From Symbiodinium natans (taxonomy: Eukaryota; Sar; Dinophyceae; Suessiales; Symbiodiniaceae): a stretch of 64,000 nucleotides of DNA. Positions 39,089-49,393 of the stretch are shown one piece after another. Position 1 is the stretch's first letter; every line of letters starts with the position of its first letter. Position numbers and translations under genes: made by a program. The notes under the pieces are model-generated. The model was not told where the DNA came from. It saw only the letters and a list, made by a program, of their open reading frames with translations, and searched no databases. Where the stretch lies: NCBI GenBank assembly GCA_905221605.1, contig CAJNDS010002175.1, positions 521,402 to 585,401 of the forward strand. Direction: 5' to 3'.

Positions 39089-40084
39089 CCCAAAGATTGC
39101 TTGTGTGCCAGGCGGCTGTGAGGCGCAGCTCAGTGCTAAGGCGGCCTTTGCTGGCTGGTACTCAGGGTTTCGGGCCTAGTGTTTGGGAGCAGAAAGGGTA
39201 GGGTTTAGGGTTTAGGGTGTAGGGTTTAGGGTTTAGGGTTTAGGGTTTAGGGTTTAGGGTTCAGGGCGGAACAGTCTACATAGCACTCCAGCTCTAGCCA
39301 TAGGGTCTGTGTGCTTCTATGTGGTGCACAAAGTGTGAGCGCTAATCCTTGGGGCCCCCCCAAGTATATACGGATAAGGTGCATTGAACATGGGATTTTG
39401 GTAAATACCATTCAGCGCTAAAGAACAACCCATATACACTCACCACAAACATACGCCCTCAGCAAAAAAGGAAACCTAAACCCGAAAACCCAAAACCAAA
39501 GCCACCTCCCAAGGCCCTAAACCCTAAACCCAACGTAAGACTAGTGTAAACATGGACCCTCCGAAGCCCTGAGCGCTAAACCCTAAACCCCTCAACCCCT
39601 TCAAGTCGAGTGTTGAGCTTAAGGGGGGCGGGAAACCCTACACCGGCCAGAGTTTCCCAACTGTCCTCAACCCTAAACCCTAAACCCTAAACCCTAAACC
39701 CTAAACCCTAAACCCTAAACCCTAAACCCTAAACCCTAAACCCTAAACCCTAAACCCTACACCCCAAACCGTCTCCCATGCGGCAGAGCAGCTGCTGGCT
39801 GATGCGTGAGACCTTCGTGGACAGAAGAGGGCCCAAACAAAACCTGGAAACGCCGTACAATCCTGAACTCCAAGCCCTTTTCTGGAGAACTTGGAACTCC
39901 TGTAGGATTCGAGAATCCTCAACCCTAAACCCACTGCCGGAGCTTGAAGGCCTGAGCCTGTATTTGGGGATGAAGAAGGGGTGTAGGGTTTACGGTCTCG
40001 AGGCCGCGAAGCCTTCAAAAACGTCTAAGAAACTCGGCAAGACCCAATTTGGGGACTTAGGCTTCGATCTGGATACCCCCATGC
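39089..40084 (-). CDS. Region 3 exons 40084-39994, 39812-39770, 39160-39089
   Basis: GVSRSKPKSPNWVLPSFLDV then FEGFAASR (acceptor GAACAG|G, donor GTAAAC) joins in phase 2 to SHASASSCSAAWET (donor GTTTGG) and in phase 0 to YQPAKAALALSCASQPPGTQ (donor GTTTAG). The intron 39769-39161 begins with a long CCCTAAA array on the plus strand. A plus-strand frame of 111 codons over 39778-40113 is considered a shadow. Confidence 0.56.
39666..39765 (+). repeat. (CCCTAAA)n array at an intron start
   Basis: Fourteen units beginning next to the donor at 39770. Confidence 0.93.
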
Positions 40085-40136
40085 CTGTTCAAGTACCATT
40101 GATGCAATCGTGAAAGCTTCAGGGTGAAGGGCATAG

Positions 40137-40247
40137 CCCAGAGGGTCCATTTGTACTACCATTATGGAATTAGGTACCCAAAAACCCTACTGAATAGAGT
40201 TTTGGGGTACCTAATTCCATAATAGTAGTACAAATGGACCCTCTGGG
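40137..40247. mobile_element. Near-perfect 111-bp hairpin element
   Basis: Arms of about 47 bp (CCCAGAGGGTCCATTTGTAC and its complement, reaching GGTACCCAAAA) around a loop of about 16 bp. It lies just outside the exon at 40084, in a minus-strand intron. Confidence 0.82.
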
Positions 40248-40383
40248 TAGTATAGGGGCCTGAATAATTAGAACAGGGTTTTGGGGGGGTTACTAATGTA
40301 CAGGCATATAGGAACCACGGGGGAATAGTAAATTATTCCATTAAGGGTCTATACTGAACTTGGAACCCCAGCAAAAATCATAA

Positions 40384-40452
40384 TTTTTGCTGTTTCTGAG
40401 GAATTAAGTACCCAAAAATTTTGCTGTTTCTTAGGAATTAAGTACCCAAAAA
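40384..40452 (+). repeat. 34-bp tandem duplication
   Basis: TTTTGCTGTTTCTGAGGAAT and TTTTGCTGTTTCTTAGGAAT, each followed by TAAGTACCCAAAAA, are adjacent direct copies differing by one base. Confidence 0.75.
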
Positions 40453-40508
40453 CTAAAAACACATTTCCAAGTACCCCTAAGAGTTTGTGTGCGCACAGTG
40501 GCAGGGCT

Positions 40509-40690
40509 TCAGGTTTCAGATCCGATATCGGGCGCAGGAACCTTGGCGGACTTTGCCACTACCTGAAAACCTGAAACCCTACACCCCCACCCAGAGATCT
40601 GAAATCCGGGCCCGGAATTCGCGAAAGCCAAGGGGGAAGATGACCCACTACTTGGAGGGTTCGTGGGTGCTTCTACCCATAACGATGAGA
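40509..40690 (-). CDS. Region 3 long exon, about 60 codons open
   Basis: From TCGAAG|T the minus strand is open to TGA at 40509-40511: VEAPTNPPSSGSSSPLAFAN, SGPGFQISGWG, VVAKSAKVPAPDIGSE. Serine/proline-rich. The true 3' border may be a donor just before the stop. Confidence 0.52.
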
Positions 40691-40849
40691 CTTCGAACCG
40701 ACTGAGGGGACTTAGGGGGCCTTCTCTAAGTGCAGTTAGAATTCGGAAATGACTCTCAAGTCCTAAACCCTAAACCCTAAACCCTAAACCCTAAACCACC
40801 CTGTACAGTTATAGTGGGGGTTAATAATGAGTACCCATGAACCCCCAAG

Positions 40850-40904
40850 CATTCTCTAAGGCAATGGAACCACGGCTGCAAACTCGAGCTGTGCTGAATC
40901 CAAG
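40850..40904 (-). CDS. Region 3 exon candidate
   Basis: LGFSTARVCSRGSIALE follows ACTAGAG; the donor is not identified. Confidence 0.4.
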
Positions 40905-41386
40905 CTCTAGTAAAGGGCCCAAAAGGACCACCCTACTGCGGTTTAGGGTTTAGGGTTTAGGGTTTAAGGTTTAGGGTTAAGGAATATTCAGCTATGAAGG
41001 GTCTTCGGCCCCTGGGGTACCTAAACTCAAGCGTATGCCTAGCTGAAGAAACGCCAAGGCAAAGTTCCTCTGTATAATATGCCTCAAAGCCCTGAACCCT
41101 TAAACCCACATGCCCTTGAACCTTTAAACCCTTAAAGCCCTAAGCCCGAAAACCTGAGCACCCCAAACACTTAAACCCCAAAACCCTAAACACCCCAAAC
41201 CCTTAAACCCTTAAACCCTTAAAACCGAAAACCCAAAACCCTAAACACCCAAAACCCCTAAACCCTAACCACTCCAAACCCCTAAACACTTAAAACCCCA
41301 AAACGCCCCAAACCCGAAACACCCCCAAACCCCTAACCCTAAACCCTAAAACCCAAACCCCTAACCCTAAACGCTAAAACCCTAAA

Positions 41387-41530
41387 CCCTAAACCCTAAA
41401 ACCCTAAACCCTAAAACCCTAAAACCCTAAAACCCTAAAACCCTAAAACCCTAAAACCCTAAAACCCTAAAACCCTAAAACCCTAAAACCCTAAAACCCT
41501 AAAACCCTAAAACCCTAAACCCTAAACCCT
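41387..41530 (+). repeat. CCCTAAAA (8-bp) array
   Basis: About 17 units of an octamer variant of CCCTAAA, adjacent to the exon at 41547. Confidence 0.9.
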
Positions 41531-41546
41531 AGTTAAACCCCTAAAC

Positions 41547-41615
41547 CGCGCCGGAGGTCGGAAACTGGCCATCCTCCATCGCCGGTGGCGCCTCTGGGCC
41601 CGCCTCTGGGCCCGC
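41547..41615 (-). CDS. Region 3 exon with telomeric donor
   Basis: Reads AGPEAGPEAPPAMEDGQFPT then SGA, phase 0 at both ends, acceptor AGGCAG|G, donor GCG|GTTTAG. A CCCTAAAA array of more than 100 bp lies directly downstream on the coding strand. Confidence 0.65.
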
Positions 41616-42339
41616 CTGCCTTACTCGAAGGCTCAGGGAATTTCGCGCGCTACCTCTAAGTAGAGTTTAGGGTTTAGGGTTTAGGGTTTAGGGTTTAGGG
41701 TTTAGGGTTCAGGAAACAGATAAACCCTAAAACCCCAAACCTTATAAAACCCTCTCCACCTGTGTATACTTTATCCGTGATGGCGGTCGTGATCTTATTC
41801 TGATTTTCGGGGGGGGGGGGGGGGTGTTAAGTGGGTGGCATCAATGGCCCCATAATTTTCCAGATTGTGGGTGCCTTTCAGGGGTTCTAAAGTGCTTCCC
41901 AGTGCCTGATAGAGCTTCCAAAGCCTTTGTAAGGAGCCTTTCAAGCCTCCCAGAAGCTTAGCGACCTTTGACTAGCTAATGTTGGTCGAGGGGGGGGGGG
42001 AGTCGCGTGCTTCGATGTTCAAGGCAATATCGTATTCGGAAATCCTTTGTTAAAACTCCAACCCGCCCCTTGAGAGGAAAGGTTCGCTTCAAAAACACCT
42101 TTTTTGGGGGTCCACAAGAAAGCCTCCGTGGTGGGGAGGGGGGGGGGGGGGGGGGCACCCAGGATTCGGTCAAAGTGGCCGATTCCAGTTCCAGTCATGA
42201 TATGCAAGGAATTTGCTGGCAGAACTTGGCCCATGATTTTCCACTGAGCCTTTCAAAGGGTTCTCGACTGCTTCCCAATGCTTGTTAAAAGCTTCAAAGC
42301 CTTCGTTGTGAGCCGAATGAGAAGAATGGGTTGGGGTAG

Positions 42340-42407
42340 ACATTCTCTAAAAGAAACTTGTAAACTATTATAAATTAGATTGGGTAGACATTCTCTAAAT
42401 GAAAAAT
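42340..42407 (+). repeat. Direct repeat GGGTAGACATTCTCTAAA
   Basis: Two copies about 50 bp apart, followed by A-rich sequence, next to the 176-bp element. Confidence 0.5.
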
Positions 42408-42536
42408 TGTACATTTTGATAATTCGGATGAAGATGACAAAGGGTTTCTGGGAGGGTGGGGGGTGAAACCAAACACAGGGCCGTGCGAGTCGCCAGCCCA
42501 GGCCAAAATCGTACTCCCCACACCCTTAACCCTAAG

Positions 42537-42712
42537 CCCCAGATCTTCCAAAACCCCTTGATTAAGGAAGACACCCGAACTGCTACTGAGGATCATAAGT
42601 ATGAACTAGGGAATATTCCTCTTAATTAAGGAAGATACTCGAATTTATACTAGGGATCATTAATATGAATTCGGGTACATTCCTTAATTTAAGGGGTTTT
42701 GGAAGATCTGGG
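42537..42712. mobile_element. 176-bp element with about 33-bp terminal inverted repeats
   Basis: Left end CCCCAGATCTTCCAAAACCC (42537) and right end GGGTTTTGGAAGATCTGGG (to 42712), with two internal direct copies of AATTAAGGAAGA followed by CGAA and GATCAT. Non-coding; looks like a MITE. Confidence 0.75.
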
Positions 42713-43313
42713 CCCAGATTCTGGGGCCCTCTGATCATCCCTTAGCCTCCCTTGAAGCATCCCTTAGCCTCCCTGACGTCAGCAACCCTCCAAGCCGGGA
42801 GGCCCTCGCTGAGTTTTTTGTTGGGGCCTTGTTGCATAGGGTTTGGGGTTTAGGGTTTAGGGTTTAGGGTTTGGGGTTTAGGGTTTAGGGTTTAGGGTTT
42901 AGGGTTTAGGGCTCTCACACACAACCCTAAAACCCATGACTAATTACTTGGGTGGGTGCAGGTAGCAGTAGGGTTTAGGATGTTGGGTGGTCAAGGGACT
43001 AAAGGAGGGACCCTTATAAGGCACCTCAGGGGTTATTTAGGGGCTACTTAGGTATTATATAGGGACTACATAAGGTATATACGGGGGTGATATAGGGGTT
43101 ATGTAGTGCAATAAGGCTAAGGGTCCTCTCTAAGGTTTAGAAGGCACCTCAAGGCCTTAACCCCTAAATCCTTCAAACCCTAAACCCCCAAAACCCCAAA
43201 CCATAAAACCCTAAACCCTAAACCCTAAACCCTAAACCCTAAACCCTAAACCCTAAACCCTAAACCCTTAAGGCTAAATGTAGGAGGGTCTGGGTTTTTT
43301 TGCAACCCTCAAC

Positions 43314-44065
43314 CCCCGAGGCCCCAACCGATCCGTCAGGCGCTGGGCTCGGCGCAGCTGCGCCGTCAGCGCCTGGACCTGTCTCCAAGTTTGGGGTTTA
43401 GGGTTTAGGGTTTAGGGTTTGGGGTTTGGGGTTTGGGGTTCAGGGTTTAGGGTTTAGGGGTTAAGGGCTTTAGGGTTTAGGGTTGAGGGTTTAGAGTTGA
43501 GCATCTTTTTTTCATTGCGTGGGGTGTTGTAATGGCATGGGTATCCTACGCGGGCCTACGCGTCAGCTCATGTTTAGTAGGCGCGCGGCCTACGCGCGGA
43601 GTATGTTGTTGACGTGTGCCTACGCGGACCTACGCGGCAAGCATAGACAATCTACGCGGACCTACGCGCCCATACTGCATAGACTTGCCTACGCAGACCC
43701 TACGCAAACCTACGCCCTGCAGGCAAAATGCTACGCGGCCGACTTTCAGTGATCGCGTCTCTACGTAGCCTTGCTCGTAGAAAAAAACGCTGCTCAGTTG
43801 AGGGTTTAGGATTTGGGGTTCAGGGTTTAGGGTTTAGGGTTCGGGGTTCAGGGTATAGGGGTTCTTAGGGAGTGTGACCTCTAAATCCTGAGCCCCCATA
43901 AGCGACCGTTTCAAAGTGAACAACCCTAAACCCTAAACCCTAAACCCTAAACCCTAAACCCTAAACCCTAAACCCTAAACCCTCAACAAAAGCCTGAGGC
44001 TTGAGGAGTGGTTTTGGGAAGGAGCTGACCAGCCTCGCGCGCCAGCAAGCGGTAGTTGTCGACTC
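43314..44065 (-). CDS. Region 3 exons 44065-43994 and 43378-43314
   Basis: DNYRLLAREAGQLLPKTTPQ (acceptor ATCCAG|G, GC donor) and VQALTAQLRRAQRLTDRLGP (acceptor GACAG|G, donor GTTGAGG). The second is a regular amphipathic helix, coiled-coil-like. The CTACGCGG repeat block lies in between. Confidence 0.58.
43546..43775 (+). repeat. CTACGCGG interspersed repeat block
   Basis: About 15 occurrences of CCTACGCGG/CTACGCG-type words within 230 bp, spaced irregularly and unlike any other sequence in the window. The 77-codon plus-strand frame here is a by-product of the repeat. Confidence 0.75.
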
Positions 44066-44104
44066 CTGGATCTATCGATCCCAAAGCCCCAAGGAGACGA
44101 AAAC

Positions 44105-44190
44105 GTTTAGGGTTTAGGGTTTAGGGTTTAGGGTTTAGGGTTTAGGGTTTAGGGTTTAGGGTTTAGGGTTTAGGGTTTAGGGTTTAAGGT
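44105..44190 (+). repeat. (TTTAGGG)n array
   Basis: About 12 units; with the CCCTAAA array at 43921-43985 it brackets exon 44065-43994. Confidence 0.93.
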
Positions 44191-44433
44191 TCATGCAGGG
44201 TTTAGGGTTTAGGGTTGCGGGTTGACCCTCCTGGTCGATTCAACTCAGCCTGTGGAATGACCCACTCAGAACCAGCCCAAGCGAAACCCCCCCCCCCCCC
44301 CCCCCCCCCCAAACCGCCTGTATTGACCGCCTGAGCCAAGGTCTGTTCCCCCCGCCTCTCCCCACACCTCACACCTCGGACGCCCTGAGACCTTCTTCCA
44401 TTCGCGAGGTGTGACGCGTGACCCAAGTCTCAC

Positions 44434-44543
44434 CCAGTGGCCCCGCGGCGAAGCTGCCCCAGCGAGCAGCAGGCTCCTCCTCTCTGACCTTCAAAAACCC
44501 GCACAGCCGTCTCGGTGGCCGCCACGCAAGTTTTGGATGAACT
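44434..44543 (-). CDS. Region 3 exon candidate next to a CCGCCGACC element end
   Basis: SSKTCVAATETAVRVFEGQR then GGACCSLGQLRRGATG, donor GTGAGA. It is out of phase with the exon at 44686, where another frame (HPKLAWRPPRRLCGFLK, donor GTCAGAG) would fit. Confidence 0.45.
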
Positions 44544-44685
44544 CTGTGAGGTCGGCGGTATGAGCCGGAAGCTCTTCTGTTTAGGAGTATTACTCCAACC
44601 GAGGCCGCGGAAAAATTCAGGGCAGAACCCTAAACGCTAAACCCGAAACCCGAAACCCTAAACCCTAAACCCTAAACCCCTAAAC

Positions 44686-46734
44686 ATGACAAGGATCGCT
44701 TCTGTTCGCCGAGCCAGTTGGAGATGCACTGACAGACTGCCTCAATGCCCAAGGGCATCCAAAATTTTCGGCTTCTCTTACGGGCCCTGGACCTTGGGCC
44801 CTAAGAATTCCTCAGACCCGAAACCTTGGTGGGCCAGTGACCAGATTGTAGTAAGGGCACCTTTTCTGGGTTGGGTACCCTTTAAGGGAACGCAGAACCG
44901 AAAAAAGGAAAAGGGCACCACTGGGCTACCAAGACACCTCAAGCCACACATCCTCACAGACTCTAAACGCTAAAACCCAAACAGAGCCCTGAACAACCCT
45001 AAACCCTAAACCCTAAACCCTAAACCCTAAACCCTAAACCCTAAACCAGCATAAACCCATCTACTGCGGTGTGGGACTCAAGGTTCCTCCTGCGCTCTTA
45101 TCTAGGGGTTGTAGCTTGCGCACTTAAGGGTTTAGGGTTTAGGGTTTAGGGTTTAGGGTTTAGGGTTTAGGGTTTAGACATTGGTACTTGTTGCAAGATC
45201 CTTAAGGTAGTGTAAGGGCCAGATTTGGAGTATGTTGAGGGGAACCTTTAGGAGCACAACCTTAGGGGTCCGAGTCTTAATCCCTTGGCTCTCAATCAAA
45301 CCCGGGCGAGAAGGTGTGGGGCTAACCTATAAGGTTTCAGGTTTCATGGGTTTAGGGCTTCGGGTTGAGGGTTTACAGGGTATCGGGTTTCGGGTTTGAA
45401 GGGTTTGGGGTCGAGGGTTTCGGGTTTTCGGGCTGATGGTTTGTTTTCCAGTATTTTTTAACCCTAAACTCTAAATCCTAGATCCTAAACCCTAAACTCT
45501 AAACCCCAAATCTCAACCCTAAGCCCTAAAACCCTAAACACTTGATACGGGCTGAGGAGGACCATGTAGCCCTAAACCCTAAACCCAAAACCATAAAACC
45601 CTAAACCCAAAACCCTAAACCCTTTCCTAAATCCTAAGCCCTAAACCCTGAACCCTAAACCCACAACAGGGTGCCCTTATTGCTAGGGTTACCCAGCACC
45701 CGAAAATCTCTACAAACCCTTTTAACTTCCTACAAGCCTTTATATAAGTACCCTTAGACCCTAAACCCTAAACCCTAAACCCTTAGAAACCTTAAACCCT
45801 AAACCGTACAAAACTTAACCCCAAGGAAGGATTATCATCTTTGATTCATACCAGGACTCTTGCCCGAAACCCTAAGCTCCAAACCTGAAATAACCTGAAA
45901 ACCCTAAATGTAAAACACCAAAGGACTCCATGCCTCTAGAACCTTTCAACAAGCATATGCGGCTGGCATACCTTTCTGAAGGCACAAGCTACTCTCGGGA
46001 CTCCCCCCAACCCCTCACCCCTAAACCCTTAAAAAACCCTAAGCCCTTAAACCCTAAACCTGAAGCTGCATCTGAAGGTTTAAGGGGTTTAGGAGTACCT
46101 TGGTTTAGGGCGGGAGGTGCTCTTGGAATGGGGAGAAACGCCGGCATACCGGTGCCGATCACCGTCCCTATTTCTTAGTTGTTCATGTTCTGATTTGCAT
46201 GTCATGTCCCTTTGCAGGCATCTTTCTGTTCCACAAGGGTTTAGGGTTTAGGGTTTAGGGTTTAGGGTTTAGGGTTTAGGGGACTTCGCCAGCACAGCTG
46301 ATTGACATACGACGGAGGAACTTTGGCATGAGCTACTTGGAGGTTCAGGGTGCTTATAACCCCCAAGGGTTTAGGGTTTAGGGTTTAGGGTTTAGGGTTT
46401 AAGGTTTAGGGTTTAGGGTTTAGGGTTCTGCCTGTTCTTACGAGGCCCCTGTATGTCCTCTAAGTAGGCGATCAGTAGACTTCTTGTTGGGGTTATACAA
46501 GCCTAAACCCTAAACCCCTAAGTCCTCTAAGTTTATAAGTACCCATGAACCTCCCTAAACCCTAAACCCTAAACCCTAAACCCTAAACCCTAAACCCTAA
46601 ACCCTAAACCCTAAACCCTAAACCCAAGCTTTGCCAAGCGCCAACCTTGCTGCTGCCAAAAGTGCCGGCAGGTAGTCGTCGTCAGCCGAACCCTCTGGAG
46701 CCACCTCTGCAACCTGTGTTGCATCTTTGGCCAT
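44686..46734 (-). CDS. Possible gene start: exons 46734-46624, 46332-46285, 45114-45065, 44771-44686
   Basis: ATG at 46734 opens MAKDATQVAEVAPEGSADDD then YLPALLAAARLALGKAW, donor GTTTAG. It joins in phase 0 to LMPKFLRRMSISCAGE (donor GTCCCC), phase 0 to LQPLDKSAGGTLSPTP (donor GTAGAT) and phase 2 to RKFWMPLGIEAVCQCISNWL then GEQKRSLS (donor GTTTAG). No AG acceptor lies just before the ATG, so it is a plausible translation start. Product not recognised. Confidence 0.6.
44825..44932. mobile_element. MITE-like element with CTTGGTgGGCC ends
   Basis: CTTGGTGGGCCAGTGACC to CACTGGGCTACCAAG, interior AAGGGCACCTTTTCTGGG and TTTAAGGGAACGCAG. Confidence 0.6.
45130..46280. other. Intron sequence of the 46734 gene
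   Basis: TTTAGGG array 45122-45178, degenerate repeats, and a possible minus exon near 45.95 kb (RICLLKGSRGMESFG); the plus frame at 45930-46178 is not supported. Confidence 0.45.
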
Positions 46735-46743
46735 ATTTGGGTG

Positions 46744-46874
46744 GGGTAGGGTTTGGAGTTTGGAGTTTGGAGTTTGGAGTTTGGAGTTTGGAGTTTGGAG
46801 TTTGGAGTTTGGGGTTTGGGGTTTGGGGTTTGGGGTTGGGGTTTGGGGTTTGGGGGTTGGGGTTTGGGGTTTAG
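46744..46874 (+). repeat. GGAGTTT/GGGGTTT tandem array
   Basis: Nine GGAGTTT units pass into GGGGTTT units; each variant is locally homogenised. Just upstream of the possible start codon at 46734 on the coding strand. Confidence 0.88.
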
Positions 46875-47243
46875 GGTGCATCTCAGGCTACATCAACATG
46901 ACGGTTGTTGAACTAAGGTTCCGAACATGAAACTCACAAGTAACAACCCATAGGGTGTTAGCATAGGCACCGACAAAAACTAGGTTTTGGGTTCTTAAGG
47001 TAGGGTCAAGCCATGTTCCAATGGGAAGCATTTGAGCCACGCAGCATCCTCAACCCTATATGACCTTAGGGTTTAGGGTTGAGGGTTTAAGGTTTAGGGT
47101 GTAGGGTCCCAAATAAGCGCTGAACCCTGAAACCCTGCCCGAACCCTGGCTTGAAGAACAACTTTGGTGTTTAGGGTTTAGGGTTTAGGGTTTGGGGTTT
47201 GGGGTTTAGGGTTGTTGGGCTTCTTTTCAGAAGGTGATCCTAC

Positions 47244-47283
47244 CATGCTCTAAGTCGGAATGGAGGGGGTCGGGGGTGCCATC
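47244..47283 (-). CDS. Region 3 small exon
   Basis: Reads DGTPDPLHSDLEH after TAGCCAG|G with donor GTAGGA. Confidence 0.48.
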
Positions 47284-47867
47284 CTGGCTAGGTATTAAGC
47301 AGCATAAGCTCAGATACCTAGGCCCAGGAGTAACCTGGGAATGAAAAAAGGGTTTCCCTAAACCCTAAACCCTAAACCCTAAACCCTAAACCCTAAACCC
47401 TAAACCCTTTTTGGGTTTACTAAAGGGGCTTCTACATAAGGGAACCTAAGGCCTACTCTGGGCCCTAAGTGCCATAGCAGGGCCCGCCTTATTTACGATA
47501 GAAACAAACCTATTCTGATAACTGTTTAGGGTTTAGGGTTTAGGGTTTAGGGTTTAGGGTTTAGGGTTTAGGGTTTAGGGCCGCGTTCTAGGGTTGGCTG
47601 ACTTGGGACTTAAGCTGTTAGGGCTTCTAGGGGCTTTGGGTTCTGGGGTCGGGGTGTAGGGCCTAGCAATGGCTTGAGGGTATGGGGCTCCTTTTCAACT
47701 TAGGGTTCAAGGTTCAGGGCTTCGGGTTTAGACATCCAAGCCCTTGGATCCCTTGAAGGAATGCACATGTACTTTATTTGTCTATCTACACACAATGAGT
47801 CCTGAAGACCCCAAATGCCACACCCCCAAACATAACATTCCCCCACCTAACAAAACCCTAAACCCAT

Positions 47868-48010
47868 AAAGTCCCTTAATATGGGCCCTGATTGGGGGGG
47901 GGGGGGGGGGGGGTGTACAAACCCCTTAAAAACCCTCTAGAACCCAAGGAAGGGCCCATACTTCAGAACCCTTTTTAAAACGGTAAGGGACCAGATTAGG
48001 GGCCCATAAA
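47868..48010. mobile_element. MITE-like element, GGTCCCTTGGTATGGGCCC family, copy 2
   Basis: AAGTCCCTTAATATGGGCCC to AAGGGACCAGATTAGGGGCC with a G27 tract near its left end and CCCATACTTCAGAACCC inside. Confidence 0.6.
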
Positions 48011-48040
48011 GCATGAAAACTACTCTTAAATAAACCCCAC

Positions 48041-48457
48041 CTTCGGAGACGCTATGTCCGGCGACTCTTGCGGGTTCGGCAGCTCGCAGGAAGGCGCTGG
48101 AGCGGAGGCCTGTTGCAAGGAGGGGGGTTTAGGGTTTAGGGTTTAGGGTTTAGGGTTTAGGTTTAGGGTTTAGGGTTTAGGGAGACCAGACCAGAACCAC
48201 CGATTCGCCTTTTGTAGGGTCCAAGGGGCTCCGGATTTCTCTGGGTTTTCGGGCAGCCTTTTGTACGGTTTCGGGTTTTTAGGGCTTTTAGGGTTTAGGG
48301 TTTCGGGTTTAGGGGTTTCGGGTTTTCGGGTTTCGGGTTCGGGGTAACACGATAGGTCCTTTTTTGTGGAGGGCCCCAATGCCGCACTGCCACCTCTAAG
48401 GTCTCTCGAGGTTCTTTCTAGCCGAGTTGAAGGAGGTGTTCCTTCGGGGGTAGAGGC
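48041..48457 (-). CDS. Region 3 exons near 48.4 and 48.1 kb
   Basis: About 48455-48345 reads STPEGTPPSTRLERTSRDLR then GSAALGPSTKKDLSCY; 48109-48041 reads SAPAPSCELPNPQESPDIAS with acceptor CTTGCAACAG|G and donor AAG|GTGGGG, phase 0 at both ends. A plus-strand frame over the latter is open as well. Confidence 0.52.
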
Positions 48458-48690
48458 TGTTTTGGGCTAATACAGGGGCCGTAAGGTTTGGGGGGTTGCT
48501 GTAGTATCATCGTACAGGGGCCACAGGAAACAATATTAGACATGGTTCCGACCCCTATAGTAACCTTACTTCTCCAATAACCAAGGGGAAAAAAGGTTAA
48601 ACTTTAATATTCCTACTAAAAAAAGAAACCCAAAAAGTTTAAAGTTCACCTAAAGGCGAAGTAAGTAACTATAGTATTTAGGTCTACAAG

Positions 48691-48930
48691 GTGTATATGG
48701 GGTCCTCAAGAAGAGCAAAGGCCCTAGACGTCTCTGGGCTCGACTGGACACAGTTGAAGGCTCACATTCGTCCTGCCAGCTCTCTGCAACGCGGCTTTGC
48801 ACTACGCCCTATAAGCCCTAAGCCCGAAACCCCTAAAGCCCTTGCTTTGGCACTCCGACTTCTTGCGGGCAGTGGCAGCGATCGCACCATGAGGGAAAAA
48901 CTCAAAACAGCCTATGCCCGCACGGGTTGA
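48691..48930 (-). CDS. Region 3 exon candidates 48.7-48.9 kb
   Basis: The minus strand reads RVAESWQDECEPSTVSSRAQ (about 48790) and CFEFFPHGAIAATARKKSEC (about 48890). The plus-strand frame MYMGSSRRAKALDV of 79 codons overlaps both, so strand is uncertain. Confidence 0.38.
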
Positions 48931-49049
48931 GGATTGCAGTTGAAGCCCCTAAACCCTAAACCCTAAACCCTAAACCCTAAACCCTAAACGCTCAATTCGG
49001 ATTCCCAACTCCCCTCGCAAGATAAAAATTCCTCCCAGGACTTGCATAC

Positions 49050-49181
49050 ATGTTGCAGGGGTTCTGGCCTGATGGCAAAGTACACCTCTATCGAACGGAT
49101 ATTCGGGAGTACATCGGTATGGATCGAACCGGTAGATTAAATCCATGCTTCTGCGACTTCTACAAGGAAAACTACTAGACC
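49050..49181 (+). CDS. Both-strand open block; plus-strand reading of 43 codons
   Basis: Plus strand from ATG 49050: FWPDGKVHLYRTDIREYIGM then DRTGRLNPCFCDFYKENY, TAG at 49179-49181. The minus strand is equally open (RSMDLIYRFDPYRCTPEYPF). The plus reading looks slightly more protein-like but would be the only plus-strand gene here. Confidence 0.3.
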
Positions 49182-49287
49182 CAAGAGTAACCTAGGAACA
49201 AAACGGGTGCCTTGCTTCGTTTTAAAGGGGCCTCTCAAGGAACTTAAGCCCCAAAAGAAGAGAAGAAGGGCCTACTCTGCGTCCCAG
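49175..49287. mobile_element. MITE-like element, diverged AAGGGTGCCC family
   Basis: AGACCCAAGAGTAACCTAGG, CGGGTGCCTTGCTTCGTTTT, AGAAGGGCCTACTCTG. A related remnant is at 4313-4396. Confidence 0.5.
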
Positions 49288-49393
49288 TAGCCCTAAACCC
49301 TAAACCCCAAGCCCTAAACCCTAAACTACGCACCGGAAACTGTGTAAAAACCCCTAAACCTAAACCCTAAACCCTAAACCCTAAACCCTAAAC

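Larger units (their letters stand above)
41640..43300. other. Repeat and MITE region without a supported exon
   Basis: Contains poly-G tracts (41808-41824, 41990-42000, 42137-42155), two similar unique segments around 41.87 and 42.24 kb (CCATAATTTTCCA and CCATGATTTTCCA contexts), the 176-bp element and TTTAGGG/CCCTAAA arrays. Confidence 0.5.

Noticed and set aside
39778-40113. 111-codon plus-strand ATG-to-stop frame
   Set aside because: Minus exons 40084-39994 and 39812-39770 with good splice sites and matching phases cover the same bases.
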